A DNA stretch of 33,700 nt from an uncultured Alphaproteobacteria bacterium. GTDB lineage: Bacteria; Pseudomonadota; Alphaproteobacteria; UBA8366; JADFVY01. Positions 15,742 through 24,881 of the stretch are shown here, piece after piece. The first letter of the stretch is position 1. Each line of letters starts with the position of its first letter. The position numbers and the translations under genes were made by a program. The stretch covers positions 1 through 33,700 of the forward strand of contig CAMYKU010000050.1 of NCBI GenBank assembly GCA_947259105.1, given 5' to 3'. The notes below the pieces were generated by a model, which saw nothing but the letters and a program-made list of their open reading frames with translations, ran no database searches and was not told where the DNA came from.

Positions 15742-17919
15742 ATGACCGACCGGATACGAAAGGGCGGCCTGCAGATCGCGGCCGTACTGCACGATTTCGT
15801 CGCCACTACGGCGGCCCCCGGGACCGGGATCGAGCCGGACGCGTTCTGGGCCGCATTCGAGGCCATCCTCGATGATCTGGCGCCGAAGAACGCGGCGTTG
15901 CTGCAGCAGCGCGCGGCGCTGCACGCGAAGATCGACGACTGGCATCGCGCCCGCAAGGGGCAGCCCCACGATGCGGCCGCCTACAGGGCGTTCCTCGAGG
16001 AGATCGGCTATCTGCTGCCCGAAGGAGGGGACTTCAGGATCGGCACCGGGAACGTCGATGCCGAAATCGCCGAAATCGCCGGCCCTCAGCTCGTCGTGCC
16101 GGTCAACAATGCGCGCTATGCGCTGAATGCCTCGAACGCCCGCTGGGGCAGTCTGTACGACGCGCTCTACGGCACCGACGTGATTGCCGAAGACGGTGGG
16201 TGCGAAAAGGGCGCCAGCTATAACCCCGCGCGCGGCAAGGCGGTCATGGACTATGCCGGCGGTGTGCTGGACCAGGCCGTTCCGCTTGCGAGCGGAAGCC
16301 ACAAGAGCGCGGCGGCTTACCGTGTATCCGGCGGTGCGCTTGCCGTTGCACTGGCCAACGGCGGCGAGACCGGTCTTGCCGTTCCCGGAAAATTCGTCGG
16401 TTATCGAGGCGACGCGGATGCACCGACCTCCGTGCTGCTGCGCAACCACGGCTTGCATATCGAACTGCAGATCGACCGCTCCCATCTGATCGGCAGGGAT
16501 CATCCCGCCGGCGTCAAGGACGTCATTCTCGAGGCCGCGGTAACCACCATCCAGGACTGCGAGGATTCGGTCGCTGCGGTGGACGCCGAGGACAAGGTGC
16601 TGGTCTACGCCAACTGGCTCGGCCTGATGAAGGGTGATCTCGAAGCGACCCTGGAGAAAGGCGGCAAACGGATTACTCGCCGCCTCAACCCCGACCGCGA
16701 ATTCACCGCGCCGGACGGCTCGACGCTGACCCTGCACGGCCGCAGCCTGTTGCTGGTCCGCCATGCGGCCAAGCTGATGACCAGCGATGCGGTGCTGGAC
16801 CGGGATGGCAACGAGGTCCCCGAAGGTGTGCTCGACGCCATGATCACGGCGCTGATCGCCATGCGCGACCTCAAGGGGCTGAACACCCTGCGCAACAGCC
16901 GCACCGGCAGCATGTATATCGTCAAGCCGAAGATGCATGGGCCGGAGGAAGTGGCCTTCACCTGCGAGCTGTTCGGCCGCGTCGAGGATGCGCTGGGCCT
17001 TGCCCGCAACACGCTGAAGGTCGGTATCATGGACGAGGAGCGCCGCACCACGGTGAACCTCAAGGAATGCATCCGCGCGGCGAAGGACCGCGTCGTCTTC
17101 ATCAACACCGGGTTCCTGGATCGGACTGGCGACGAAATCTACACCAGCATGGAGGCCGGGCCGTTCCTGCGCAAGGACGCGATCAAGGCGGAACCCTGGA
17201 TCACCGCCTACGAGGACTGGAACGTCGATATCGGGCTTGAGTGCGGCCTGCCGGGCCGCGCCCAGATCGGCAAGGGCATGTGGGCCAAGCCCGACGAGAT
17301 GAAGGAGATGATGGAGACCAAGGGCGCACACCCCATGGCCGGCGCCAATACGGCCTGGGTGCCGTCGCCGACCGCGGCGACCCTGCACGCGATCCACTAT
17401 CACCAGGTCAATGTCACCGAACGCCAGAAGGTACTGGCCGCACGTTCCCGCGCAAGCATCGACGATATCCTGACCATCCCCCTCCTGGCCGGCCGCAACC
17501 TGTCGCCCGGGGAAATCCAGGAGGAACTCGACAACAACGCCCAGGGAATCCTCGGCTACGTCATCCGCTGGGTGGAGCAGGGAGTCGGCTGCTCCAAGGT
17601 GCCGGACATCAACGATGTCGGCCTGATGGAGGACCGCGCGACGCTGCGCATCTCCAGCATGCACATCGCCAACTGGCTGCATCACGGTGTCTGTACCGAG
17701 GCGCAGGTGATGGAGACCATGCGCCGTATGGCCGCCGTCGTCGACCGCCAGAACGCGGGCGATCCGGCCTACCGCAACATGGCCCCGGATTTCGATGAGA
17801 GCGTGGGCTTCCAGGCGGCCTGCGACCTGGTCTTCAATGGCCGCGAGCAGCCGGGCGGCTACACCGAGCCGATCCTGCACGCCCGCCGCCGCGAGGCCAA
17901 GGCCAGATACGGTCGCTGA
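15742..17919 (+). CDS. glcB: Malate synthase G
   Basis: Condenses glyoxylate with acetyl-CoA to malate, the second step of the glyoxylate cycle and a route for glyoxylate from glycolate or methylated-compound breakdown. The 725-aa length from ATG 15742 matches the monomeric G isoform (about 720-730). Family blocks are complete: [69 protein letters not shown], and [20 protein letters not shown], which carries the catalytic aspartate region. The N-terminus [19 protein letters not shown] is the normal start, so the open frame upstream to 15568 is not coding. Isocitrate lyase is not in the window. The gene converges on the broken methyltransferase-ATP-grasp gene. Confidence 0.96.
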   Translation: MTDRIRKGGLQIAAVLHDFVATTAAPGTGIEPDAFWAAFEAILDDLAPKNAALLQQRAALHAKIDDWHRARKGQPHDAAAYRAFLEEIGYLLPEGGDFRIGTGNVDAEIAEIAGPQLVVPVNNARYALNASNARWGSLYDALYGTDVIAEDGGCEKGASYNPARGKAVMDYAGGVLDQAVPLASGSHKSAAAYRVSGGALAVALANGGETGLAVPGKFVGYRGDADAPTSVLLRNHGLHIELQIDRSHLIGRDHPAGVKDVILEAAVTTIQDCEDSVAAVDAEDKVLVYANWLGLMKGDLEATLEKGGKRITRRLNPDREFTAPDGSTLTLHGRSLLLVRHAAKLMTSDAVLDRDGNEVPEGVLDAMITALIAMRDLKGLNTLRNSRTGSMYIVKPKMHGPEEVAFTCELFGRVEDALGLARNTLKVGIMDEERRTTVNLKECIRAAKDRVVFINTGFLDRTGDEIYTSMEAGPFLRKDAIKAEPWITAYEDWNVDIGLECGLPGRAQIGKGMWAKPDEMKEMMETKGAHPMAGANTAWVPSPTAATLHAIHYHQVNVTERQKVLAARSRASIDDILTIPLLAGRNLSPGEIQEELDNNAQGILGYVIRWVEQGVGCSKVPDINDVGLMEDRATLRISSMHIANWLHHGVCTEAQVMETMRRMAAVVDRQNAGDPAYRNMAPDFDESVGFQAACDLVFNGREQPGGYTEPILHARRREAKARYGR

Positions 17920-17920
17920 G

Positions 17921-17951
17921 CGGACCGGGGTCCGCGGTCTTCGGGCCGCGG
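17921..17951. terminator. GC-rich hairpins between convergent genes
   Basis: CGGACC / GGTCCG (17921-17934) and CCGCGG / CCGCGG (17932-17951) give overlapping alternative hairpins in the 57-nt gap between glcB and the convergent ATP-grasp reading frame. No T run is present. A two-way terminator is plausible but unproven. Confidence 0.35.
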
Positions 17952-17976
17952 CCCGGCCCGGGCATCGCCTTCGGGG

Positions 17977-18837
17977 TCAGGCTTTCGCCGCCACGGCGGA
18001 TTTTCGCTGGTGCGAGCGTGCGGGCCGGACCAGTTCGATCCGGTTAAACGCGACATCAAGGATCCGCTCCAGCAGATCGCTGTAGCTCAGGCCCGCGAAC
18101 CCCGCCATGAGATTCAGCTTGCCGTCCCAGCACCAGCCTGGATTGGGATTGGCCTCGAGCAGCTTGATGACCCCGTTCGCGTCGCTACGAAAGTCGAAGC
18201 GGGCGTAGTCGCGGCACCCGAGAACCTCGAACAGCCGGATCGACTGCACGACCATTTCGCGCTGGCGCTCGGCATCGAGGCCCGTCTCTAAGTAGTTGAT
18301 GTCGGTCCAGTATGGCGAGTCGGGGTGCCATTTGGACTCGTAGCCCAGGATCCGCGGCAAGCCGGGGTCGAGGGCGCTGTAATCGACCTCGAGGATGGGC
18401 AGCGCGTCCAGCCCCGTCGCAGGATTGCCGACCAGCGCGATACTGTATTCGGCGCCCGTCAGGAACTCCTGGATCAGAGCCGGTCGGCCCGGCAGGATCT
18501 CGTTGAGATGGCCGAGGTAGGCGAGCAGGGCCTCGGGATCGCGCACCACCGCATCCTGGGTGATACCGATGGAACTGTCGCCGTGCGCCGGTTTGAGCAG
18601 CGCCGGGAAGACGGACGGCAGGGTTGCCAACCGGTCGCCGGCGCGCACATAGGTCTCCAGCGGCACAGGAATGTCGAGCGCCTGCGCCATGGCGCGCACC
18701 AGCGCCTTGTCATAGCAGATGCCAAGGCAGGCCGGTCCGGCCCCCGTGTACGGCAGATCCAGCATCTCCAGAAACGCCGGGACATGTAACTCCTTGAAGG
18801 CGTCGTTGCCGAAGCCCTCGTCGCACAGATTGAGCAC
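17977..18837 (-). CDS. ATP-grasp (D-Ala-D-Ala-ligase-like) C-terminal piece
   Basis: This 286-aa open piece begins at GTG 18837 and holds most of an ATP-grasp domain: LCDEGFGNDAFKELHVPAFL, YTGAGPACLGICYDKALV, PALLKPAHGDSSIGITQ, LIQEFLTGAEYSIALVGN and the metal-binding end KLLEANPNPGWCWDGKLNLM. ATP-grasp ligases join a carboxylate to an amine or thiol using ATP; the substrate is unknown. It lacks the first lobe, which sits upstream of the ochre stop in the same frame. No ribosome site precedes the GTG, so independent expression is doubtful. Confidence 0.7.
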   Translation of the reverse strand: MLNLCDEGFGNDAFKELHVPAFLEMLDLPYTGAGPACLGICYDKALVRAMAQALDIPVPLETYVRAGDRLATLPSVFPALLKPAHGDSSIGITQDAVVRDPEALLAYLGHLNEILPGRPALIQEFLTGAEYSIALVGNPATGLDALPILEVDYSALDPGLPRILGYESKWHPDSPYWTDINYLETGLDAERQREMVVQSIRLFEVLGCRDYARFDFRSDANGVIKLLEANPNPGWCWDGKLNLMAGFAGLSYSDLLERILDVAFNRIELVRPARSHQRKSAVAAKA

Positions 18838-18891
18838 GATATCCGCCGCGCCGTCCTGAAGATCGTCGATCAGTGTCGCATGCCGGTCGAT

Positions 18892-19569
18892 TTACCGGAA
18901 CGTGTATCCGGGAAGCCCTGCCAGTGCGAACTTCAGCCGTTTGATGGTTTCGAAATCCTCGGCGTTGAACTGCCCGTCCGCCTTGACCGTATCGGGCAAT
19001 GACGCGTCGCCCATGACCACCCAGACCGCGCGTGGGCCCCTGTCCCCGGCTGGCGCGCGGGCCTCCAGTGGCGGCGCCTCGCAGGTCAGGAACAGCCGGT
19101 GCGCCATCATGCCGAGGTCCTGGCCACGGGTCGAGGTGCCGGTAATGGTCTGGTGGAACTTGATGCCCTTGAACCCGGCGGCGGCGAGCAGCGCCTCGAT
19201 GGCATCGCGCAAATACAGCCGCTCGGCATAGAGCTGGTCGGCGATGACGCCGCGTTCAGCGTGAGTCACGACCTCGCGGCTGACCAGCCGGTCGCCGTCG
19301 GATGAAAGGCTGCGTTCGCGGCATACGAACTGGTTCTGGTCGATCCACTCCCACGAGCGCGGTTCGAAATTCTCGCGCATCCAGCTGCCGTCGGCGATAT
19401 CGATGCTGAAGATGCCGCCGGGTTTCAGGCCTGCCTTCACGGCCAGCAGCACGGCCAGGTCATCCTCGTCGCGCTCGAAATAGCCGAAGGAATTGCCCAT
19501 CATGCAGACCAGGTCGAGACTGGCCTTGGGCATGCGGAAGTTGCGTGCATCGCCTTCCCGGAAGGTCAC
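18892..19569 (-). CDS. Methyltransferase second half plus ATP-grasp first lobe
   Basis: This 225-aa piece opens in the middle of a class I SAM methyltransferase fold: FREGDARNFRM (acidic loop after strand 2), LDLVCMMGNSFGYF (motif IV area), LKPGGIFSIDIADG (motif VI). The fold ends near LFLTCEAPP. A linker then leads to VWVVMGDASLPDTVKADG, the opening of the ATP-grasp part, cut by TAA at 18892. The putative GTG start at 19569 is just a codon after the frameshift; no Shine-Dalgarno is present. Confidence 0.65.
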   Translation of the reverse strand: MTFREGDARNFRMPKASLDLVCMMGNSFGYFERDEDDLAVLLAVKAGLKPGGIFSIDIADGSWMRENFEPRSWEWIDQNQFVCRERSLSSDGDRLVSREVVTHAERGVIADQLYAERLYLRDAIEALLAAAGFKGIKFHQTITGTSTRGQDLGMMAHRLFLTCEAPPLEARAPAGDRGPRAVWVVMGDASLPDTVKADGQFNAEDFETIKRLKFALAGLPGYTFR

Positions 19570-19924
19570 GGCGAGCCCTTACCTTCTTGGCGCGGCGGCG
19601 CGCCAGCCGGATCAGATAGCCCGAGCGGTCGATGCCGGTGACATGTTTGAATCCGTGCCGCGCCAGTTCGAGGCTGTGCCGGCCCTGGCCGCAGCACAGG
19701 TCGAGGATGACGGCATCCTTGCCGACAGGCGCGGCGGAAAGCAGGGTATCGACCTCCTGGCGGGTCGCTTCGGCATTTTCCACCACGTCGCCATCGGTCT
19801 TGAGATACAGCGAGGTGAAGAGTTCCCGCCACCATTCGGCTGGCAGATGGGCTTCGAGATCGGCGAGCGGGCCCAGCGTCGGGCGCGGCCGAGGCTTTCC
19901 TTTGTTGCTTGATTTGATGGGCAT
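19460..19924 (-). CDS. Methyltransferase N-terminal piece, frameshifted
   Basis: The first 114 residues from ATG 19924 form the N-terminal cap (LPAEWWRELFTSLYLKTDGD) and SAM-binding motif I, VILDLCCGQGRHSLELARHG, followed by GIDRSGYLIRLARRRAKK. After the extra base at 19581 the frame is wrong and the last 40 residues (ARRDLPGRRCTQLPHAQGQ) are an out-of-frame reading of the next piece. Only about 19583-19924 is meaningful coding sequence. Confidence 0.65.
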   Translation of the reverse strand: MPIKSSNKGKPRPRPTLGPLADLEAHLPAEWWRELFTSLYLKTDGDVVENAEATRQEVDTLLSAAPVGKDAVILDLCCGQGRHSLELARHGFKHVTGIDRSGYLIRLARRRAKKVRARRDLPGRRCTQLPHAQGQSRPGLHDGQFLRLFRARRG

Positions 19925-20399
19925 GGTCCGATCGATACTCCGGGAAAAAACCGAGGGTGAAACCCCCGCGGAACGCCACCCGAAAGTTAAGCCCGGGCGG
20001 TGCCGGGATTCTCGGATCGCTCATGCCGCTCTTCGCGAACACGGTCAAGACCAATCGCTGTGGGTGATGATTGCACCGTTCAATTCGGCACAGACCAGCT
20101 GACATAAGGTGTCCAAAACCACTGTCGCTGTCCGGGTGGCGTACCGTTCCGGACGCACGTCGCGCTGAATTGCAGCCGACGTGCCAATCAAGCGAAAAGG
20201 CGCTTACTTGGCGACTCCGCCCGCAGTTGACAAGCGGTCCGCATGACTCTTCAATCGCAACATCGAGTTGCGGTTGTCCGCCGATGGCTGGATCGGCCCG
20301 GGATCGGACTGGCGCCCCGCCGTGCGCGTTTGGATCGGAAGCGCCGTTGCATGGACGCGGTAACGGCCAGCGAGCAAATACACGAGGGAGAGAGAGGCG
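19925..20399. other. Gene-free 475-bp gap
   Basis: It separates the divergent methyltransferase-fusion and OsmC-like genes. No open frame here has family character or a ribosome site, and I recognised no RNA gene or repeat. Promoters for both neighbours should lie in it. Confidence 0.45.
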
Positions 20400-20864
20400 A
20401 TGGCCACTCCGAAGCCGAAAAACGTCGTGACCATGAATCTCGAGGGCAGTTGCCCCAACCATTCCCGAACCGACATCATGGTGCGCGATACAGAAACGGT
20501 GATCGACGAGCCTGTCGAGCGCGAGGGGACGAATCTGGGGCCGACGCCGACGGAAACCGCGCTGGCGGCGCTTGCCGGCTGCACCAACGTGATCGCCAAC
20601 AAGATCGCCCGCAAGCACGGGGTCGAGTTCCAGTCGATGCATATCGCCATCGAGGCCCGGTTCGATCGCCGGGGGGTGACCTTGCAAGACGAGGTCGACG
20701 TGCCGTTCCAGCAGATCCGCCAGGTCATCACGGTGACCACGGACGCCGAAGCGGCCGATGTCAAAAAGGTCGAGTCGGAACTGCCCAGATACTGCCCGAT
20801 TTCTAAATTGTTCCGCGAGGCGGGGACCCCGGTGACCGATGAATGGATCGTGAAGCGGTCCTGA
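20400..20864 (+). CDS. OsmC-family protein
   Basis: OsmC/Ohr proteins reduce organic hydroperoxides with a pair of cysteines, using lipoyl or other thiol donors; some members bind other small molecules. The 154 residues show the two family cysteines, C61 in LAALAGCTNV and C132 in LPRYCPISKL, spaced as in the OsmC/YhfA branch. An extra cysteine at C18 (EGSCPNHSRTD) is not a standard family residue. No signal peptide, so it is cytosolic. GGGAGAGAGAGG precedes the ATG. It converges on the small membrane-protein gene with only 15 bp between stops. The substrate is uncertain. Confidence 0.85.
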   Translation: MATPKPKNVVTMNLEGSCPNHSRTDIMVRDTETVIDEPVEREGTNLGPTPTETALAALAGCTNVIANKIARKHGVEFQSMHIAIEARFDRRGVTLQDEVDVPFQQIRQVITVTTDAEAADVKKVESELPRYCPISKLFREAGTPVTDEWIVKRS

Positions 20865-20879
20865 TCGACGCGGCGGCAC

Positions 20880-21317
20880 TCAAAGCAAAGGGCAGAGCCA
20901 GCCCAGCATTGCGCCGTAGATGGTATGGACGACGACGGCGGTCATCCATCCGCGCGCCGGTCCCTTGCTGCCGAACACGCCATGCCTGAGGAACACGGGA
21001 ACGAACACAAACTGCGACCCGATAAACAGGATGCCGCCCCAGATCAGGCCGCGCATCAGGTCCGGCCCCGGCAGCAGCGGCCCGACCAGGGTCGCGTACA
21101 ACAGCGCGAACACGATGCCGTTCACATGAACCTGCAGCAGCCCGAGCCAGTAGGGCGGCGGCCCGTCAAACGAATCGCCGAAGGACAGCTGGTTGAGAAC
21201 CTTCGGGAAATCCAGCCGTGCGACGCCGTACCGGTGCCCCCACAGCGCGAACATCAGATGCACATACGTGGCCAGCAGCCCGGCCGCGGAAACCAGCAAG
21301 AAGAACTCCAGCGTCAT
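20880..21317 (-). CDS. Four-helix membrane protein of unknown function
   Basis: This 145-aa polytopic protein has hydrophobic segments at about 3-23, 56-76, 83-106 and 121-143. Short polar loops contain FPKVLNQLSFGDSFDG and LRHGVFGSKGP. Several histidines sit near membrane edges (YVHLMF, QVHVNG, VVHTIYG), but no heme or metal motif is certain. The start is ATG 21317 with GGGAGG upstream; an ATG ten codons earlier would add only basic residues. I do not recognise the family. It is divergent from the metallophosphoesterase gene, with 189 nt between starts. Confidence 0.7.
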   Translation of the reverse strand: MTLEFFLLVSAAGLLATYVHLMFALWGHRYGVARLDFPKVLNQLSFGDSFDGPPPYWLGLLQVHVNGIVFALLYATLVGPLLPGPDLMRGLIWGGILFIGSQFVFVPVFLRHGVFGSKGPARGWMTAVVVHTIYGAMLGWLCPLL

Positions 21318-21506
21318 CCCGATCCTCCCTCTTTGTTCGGCTCGCATTTTGCGCGGCCTTGTCGATAACCATTATTGTGTTGGGGTTGCAGTCGCAAAGC
21401 AATGCTCATAACACTAGCTCATGAACAATCGGGGCCGATGGGAAGGTTCGCCGATTTGGCGGCCGTCCCCGCACTTCATGTTCACACCAGGTGACGAGGA
21501 AACGCC

Positions 21507-22265
21507 ATGAAATTCGCATTGTATTCAGATATCCATGCGCAGATACCGCAGCTGGACGTGGTCCAGGAGGCGGTCGCCAAGGAAAATGTCGACAAGGAGA
21601 TTGTGATCGGAGACCTGGTCATGCTCGGCCCGGATTCCGACAAGGTGGTCCAGCGCCTGATGGACAGCCCCCATATCGACGTCGTCGTCGGCAATCTCGA
21701 CCTGTGGGTCGTCGACAAGCGGTGGGAAACCCACGAACCGAAGAGCCCGCACCAGGCCTGGATGTTCGAGATGGCCAAGAAGACGCGCGAGCAAATGACC
21801 GAGGAACAGCTCGAATGGCTCGGCAAGCGTCCGTTCTCGATCACCTACACGCCGGAACTGGGCCATGACTTCAAGATATTCCATGCGACGCCTTACAGCA
21901 TCGGCGACGACGACGCGATTCCGCTGCGCCTCTCGGATGAGGCGGTCAAGGACAAGATCAAGGGCGTGACCGCGGACGTCATGGCGTTCGGCCATGTCCA
22001 CGGCGCCTATGTGCGCAAGATCGGCAACCAGACGCTGGTCTGCGCCGCCGCGGTCGGTATGAGCTGGGACGGCGACAACCGCCCGGCCTACGCGATCGTC
22101 GAATATCTTGGCGACGGCGAATGGCGCTGCGAGGCGAAGCGCGTGGACTACGATTTCGAAACGCAGGCCCAATATAACGAAAACAGCTGGATCGAGCATG
22201 GCGAGCGGATCGCCTCGATGATCCGCACCGGCAAGTTCTGGAATCCGGAGCACATGCCGCACTGA
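21507..22265 (+). CDS. Calcineurin-like metallophosphoesterase
   Basis: A two-metal phosphoesterase of the YfcE/MJ0936 type, 252 aa. The metal and catalytic motifs are D8-x-H10 (YSDIHAQ), GD at 35-36 (IGDLV), GN at 62-63 (VVGNLDLW), H126 (IFHATP) and GHVH at 162-165. The third motif is GNLD, where many relatives have GNHD or GNCD, so the usual catalytic histidine is replaced by leucine; the metal-binding asparagine is kept. The family acts on phosphodiesters or phosphomonoesters, and the substrate is unknown. The next gene begins 7 nt after the stop, so the two form an operon. GAGGAA lies upstream of the ATG. Confidence 0.87.
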   Translation: MKFALYSDIHAQIPQLDVVQEAVAKENVDKEIVIGDLVMLGPDSDKVVQRLMDSPHIDVVVGNLDLWVVDKRWETHEPKSPHQAWMFEMAKKTREQMTEEQLEWLGKRPFSITYTPELGHDFKIFHATPYSIGDDDAIPLRLSDEAVKDKIKGVTADVMAFGHVHGAYVRKIGNQTLVCAAAVGMSWDGDNRPAYAIVEYLGDGEWRCEAKRVDYDFETQAQYNENSWIEHGERIASMIRTGKFWNPEHMPH

Positions 22266-22272
22266 TCGGACG

Positions 22273-23004
22273 ATGACCGTGCCCGTGGCCTACTGGGCCG
22301 ACCAGGTCAAGGCCCAGATCGCAAGACGATATGGCCAACTCGCCGACGCGGACGGTTTCCGGGCCGGCGCGTCCACCAGGGCCCGGGATGCCGGTTATCC
22401 GGCGGCGGGGCTGGCCGCGCTGCCATCGCCGGTGGCCGCGCGCTATTCGGGATGCGGCTACGCGCTGGAGGACATCGACCTTACGGGCGTGAGGATCGCG
22501 GTCGATCTGGGGTGCGGGGCTGGTCTGGACGCCTTGCTGCTCTCGCAGCGGATGGTGCCGGATGGCACGGTTCTGGCGCTGGATCTTGCGCCCGAAATGC
22601 TGGTGCGCCTGCGTGAGGCCGCGGCAGACGGCGGCGGAGTCCCGATCCGTGCGGTTGCCGGCGACATTGAACGATTGCCGCTAAAGGACGGGATCGCGGA
22701 CCTTGTCCTGGCCAATGCCTCGATCAATCTGACAGTCGACAAGCAGGCGGCCTTCGCCGAGATTGCGCGGATACTGCGTCCCGGCGGCCGGCTGGTGGCG
22801 CGAGATCTCGTGCACGACGGCGCGCTGCCGACAGATCTGGCGCTCGATCCGGCGGCCTGGAACACCTCCCTGGGCGGTGTGGTGAGCGAGGACGAACTGC
22901 ACGGTGCGGCCCGCGCCGCCGGGCTTGTGGATATCCGGATATCGCATCACAGGCCGTTCCCCCCGGTCACCGCGGTGCGGCTGGAGGCTGCCAAACCCTG
23001 CTGA
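22273..23004 (+). CDS. ArsM-like SAM methyltransferase lacking arsenic-binding cysteines
   Basis: The 243-aa protein has a class I methyltransferase fold with motif I VDLGCGAGLDALLL (77-90), then LALDLAPEML and a motif-VI-like LRPGGRLVARDLV. The overall plan (helical cap, GYALEDIDL before motif I, ERLPLKDGIADLVLAN, INLTVDKQAAFAEI) resembles arsenite methyltransferase ArsM. In ArsM the stretch NCVIN carries a key arsenic-binding cysteine; here it is NASIN, and the later cysteine is replaced in TSLGG. The enzyme therefore probably methylates another substrate. The last residue is a cysteine (AAKPC). It follows the metallophosphoesterase gene in one operon. The start ATG 22273 has only weak ribosome-site support. 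Confidence 0.8.
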   Translation: MTVPVAYWADQVKAQIARRYGQLADADGFRAGASTRARDAGYPAAGLAALPSPVAARYSGCGYALEDIDLTGVRIAVDLGCGAGLDALLLSQRMVPDGTVLALDLAPEMLVRLREAAADGGGVPIRAVAGDIERLPLKDGIADLVLANASINLTVDKQAAFAEIARILRPGGRLVARDLVHDGALPTDLALDPAAWNTSLGGVVSEDELHGAARAAGLVDIRISHHRPFPPVTAVRLEAAKPC

Positions 23005-23177
23005 TCGGTAATGAAGGTGCCATTCCAAGCGTGCATAGCGCTATTCCACATTTTCGCGCGCGCAATGGTATGTCCCTTTAACCGTATGGTGTATTACTGG
23101 TTATGAGCATATCGAAAGGCTAAAACGTAATTATAAGGCCATAAACAGGGCCAAAGGACTGAACAAGGGAGTAAACC

Positions 23178-24278
23178 ATGGATATCAGGAAACTGATCGC
23201 AGTGGCCGGGCGGGCGCTTCCGCTGGCCGCGATTGTCGCGTTGCTCGCGCAGCCGCTGCCGGCCCGCGCCGCCGAAACCATCAACCTGACCGCGATCGAC
23301 GGCTATCCGCCGAAATCGCTCTGGGTCAAGGAGTTTATCGAGTTCTATATCCCGGAAATCGACAAGCGCCTGGCCAAGACGGGCAACTACAAGATCAAAT
23401 GGAATCAGGCCTGGGGCGGCCAGATCGCCAAGAAGAAGCATGTGCTGGAAGCCCTGCAGAAGGGGCTCGGAGATATCGGCGTGGTGACGACCGTGTTCCA
23501 TGCCGACAAGGTGCCGCTGCAGATGATCGCCTATGCGACGCCGTTCGTGACCAGTGATCCGGCCCTCGTGGCGCGCACGGTGGACGATCTGGTCAATACG
23601 TTTCCCGCCTATAAGGAGACCTGGAAGAAGTACAATCAGGTCTATCTGACCAATCTTGCGGTGCTCGACACTTACCAGATCCTCAGCCGCGATCCGATCG
23701 AGAGTCTGGACGATTTCAACGGCAAGAAGATCGCGGGCGCCGGCATGAACCTGCGCTACCTCCAGGGTATGGGCGCCGCCGGCGTCGGCGGCAGCCTCGT
23801 CACCTATTACAACAAGCTGAAAACCGGGGTCGTCGACGGCGCGATGATCTGGGCCGAGGCGGCGGTCACCTTCAAGCTCGCGGAGGTTGCTCCATATATG
23901 CTGCGCGCGGACATCGGCACCGCCAACTCGAAGGCGATCACCATGAACGCCGACACATGGGCAAAGCTGCCGGATGAGGTCAGGACGGCGATCGCCGAGG
24001 CCGCCATCGATTATCGTGACCATATGGGCAGGCTCGCGATGGAGATCGCCGAGGGCAGCTACAAAAAATACAAGGCCGCCGGCGGAACCATTGCCGTGAT
24101 GCCGCAGGAAGAGCGGGACAAATGGGCCGCGACGATGCCCAACGTCGCCAAGGGCTGGGCCGAGGATCTTGAGTCCAAGGGCCTGCCGGGCAAGGCCGTG
24201 CTGCAGACCTACATGGATGCGATGCGGACGGCACAGCAGCCCATTCTGCGCCAGTGGGATAAAGAGTTCGGCTCGTGA
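23178..24278 (+). CDS. dctP: TRAP transporter substrate-binding protein
   Basis: Periplasmic binding component of a tripartite ATP-independent transporter, which couples uptake to the sodium gradient. The 366-aa protein has a Sec signal peptide (residues 1-32, cleavage after PARA). The body shows typical DctP text: KWNQAWGGQIAKKKHVLEAL, GLGDIGVV, NGKKIAGAGMNLRYLQGMGA, VTYYNKLKTGVVDGAMIWAE, TWAKLPDEVRTAIAEAA. The aromatic-rich opening (GYPPKSLWVKEFIEFYIPEI) may mark a subfamily. The ligand cannot be deduced. AGGGAG precedes the ATG. It is the first gene of dctP-dctQ-dctM-hemerythrin; the 173-nt region before it is AT-richer than its surroundings and should carry the promoter. Confidence 0.93.
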   Translation: MDIRKLIAVAGRALPLAAIVALLAQPLPARAAETINLTAIDGYPPKSLWVKEFIEFYIPEIDKRLAKTGNYKIKWNQAWGGQIAKKKHVLEALQKGLGDIGVVTTVFHADKVPLQMIAYATPFVTSDPALVARTVDDLVNTFPAYKETWKKYNQVYLTNLAVLDTYQILSRDPIESLDDFNGKKIAGAGMNLRYLQGMGAAGVGGSLVTYYNKLKTGVVDGAMIWAEAAVTFKLAEVAPYMLRADIGTANSKAITMNADTWAKLPDEVRTAIAEAAIDYRDHMGRLAMEIAEGSYKKYKAAGGTIAVMPQEERDKWAATMPNVAKGWAEDLESKGLPGKAVLQTYMDAMRTAQQPILRQWDKEFGS

Positions 24279-24868
24279 CCTCCGCCGGGTCGGGACCCGG
24301 GACCGACCAAGGCGATATGGGGGCGCCGCCGCAAGGCGGCGTCCTCACGTCCGCGCTGACCATGGTCCTATCCGGCCTGAACACGGTCGGATCGGTGTGG
24401 ATTCTGGTGCTGATTCTGCTGATCAACGCCGACGCGTTCGGCCGTAAGCTGTTCGCGCATCCGATCGATGGGGTGATAGAGCTCACGGAGCTGTCCCTGG
24501 TTGGGATTATCTTCCTGCAGCTCGGCGACGCGACGCGGCGCGGAAAGCTGACCCGATCCGACGGCTTCTTCCGAATCGTCCAGCGCCGCCGGCCGGTCGC
24601 CGGCCGCTGCATGGGCGCGGTCTTCGATCTGCTCGGGGCTGCGTTCATGGCCCTGATCCTCTATGGCAGCGTGCCTCTGCTCTTCGAGGCCGTCGAGGAA
24701 GACTTCTACGTCGGCGTGCAGGGGCTGGTCACCATCCCGGTGTGGCCGGTGAAGCTGGTCGTCGTCGTCGGGACTTTCGTGACAGCGCTGCAGTTCCTTG
24801 CGTTCTCGTGGCGCCACGTGCGGCCGCTGATTACGGGCGGTGCGAACCCGGCGCCTGCCGACGGGTGA
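24275..24868 (+). CDS. dctQ: TRAP transporter small permease
   Basis: The 197-aa small membrane subunit (four helices, roughly 30-50, 63-82, 107-130, 147-172) helps the large permease dock the binding protein. The GTG start at 24275 overlaps the dctP stop by four bases (GTGA), which couples translation. The N-terminal 22 residues (TSAGSGPGTDQGDMGAPPQGG) are Gly/Pro-rich and longer than usual, so a later start is conceivable, but none has a better ribosome site. The family motif around NADAFGRKLFAHPIDGVIEL is present. Confidence 0.87.
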   Translation: MTSAGSGPGTDQGDMGAPPQGGVLTSALTMVLSGLNTVGSVWILVLILLINADAFGRKLFAHPIDGVIELTELSLVGIIFLQLGDATRRGKLTRSDGFFRIVQRRRPVAGRCMGAVFDLLGAAFMALILYGSVPLLFEAVEEDFYVGVQGLVTIPVWPVKLVVVVGTFVTALQFLAFSWRHVRPLITGGANPAPADG

Positions 24869-24881
24869 GGGGGGGGCGGCC

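Larger units (their letters stand above)
17977..19924 (-). pseudogene. Broken methyltransferase-ATP-grasp fusion gene
   Basis: Three open pieces join into one protein of about 648 codons if two lesions are repaired. First, the A at 19581 (T on the coding strand) is an extra base: removing it turns KKV-stop into KKEGLAVTFREGD, linking the methyltransferase halves. Second, TAA at 18892-18894 splits GLPGYTFR from IDRHATLIDDLQDG and the rest of the ATP-grasp domain, all in one frame; a tyrosine codon (TAT/TAC) would restore it. The text before the ochre stop (VWVVMGDASLPDTVKADG) looks like the N-terminal lobe of the D-Ala-D-Ala-ligase-like part, not a methyltransferase end. The intact protein would be a class I methyltransferase fused to an ATP-grasp ligase. 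Sequencing error is the main alternative for each lesion. Confidence 0.65.

Noticed and set aside
15724..17880. A 718-codon minus-strand open frame
   Set aside because: It mirrors malate synthase G almost exactly; the sense strand has every family block.
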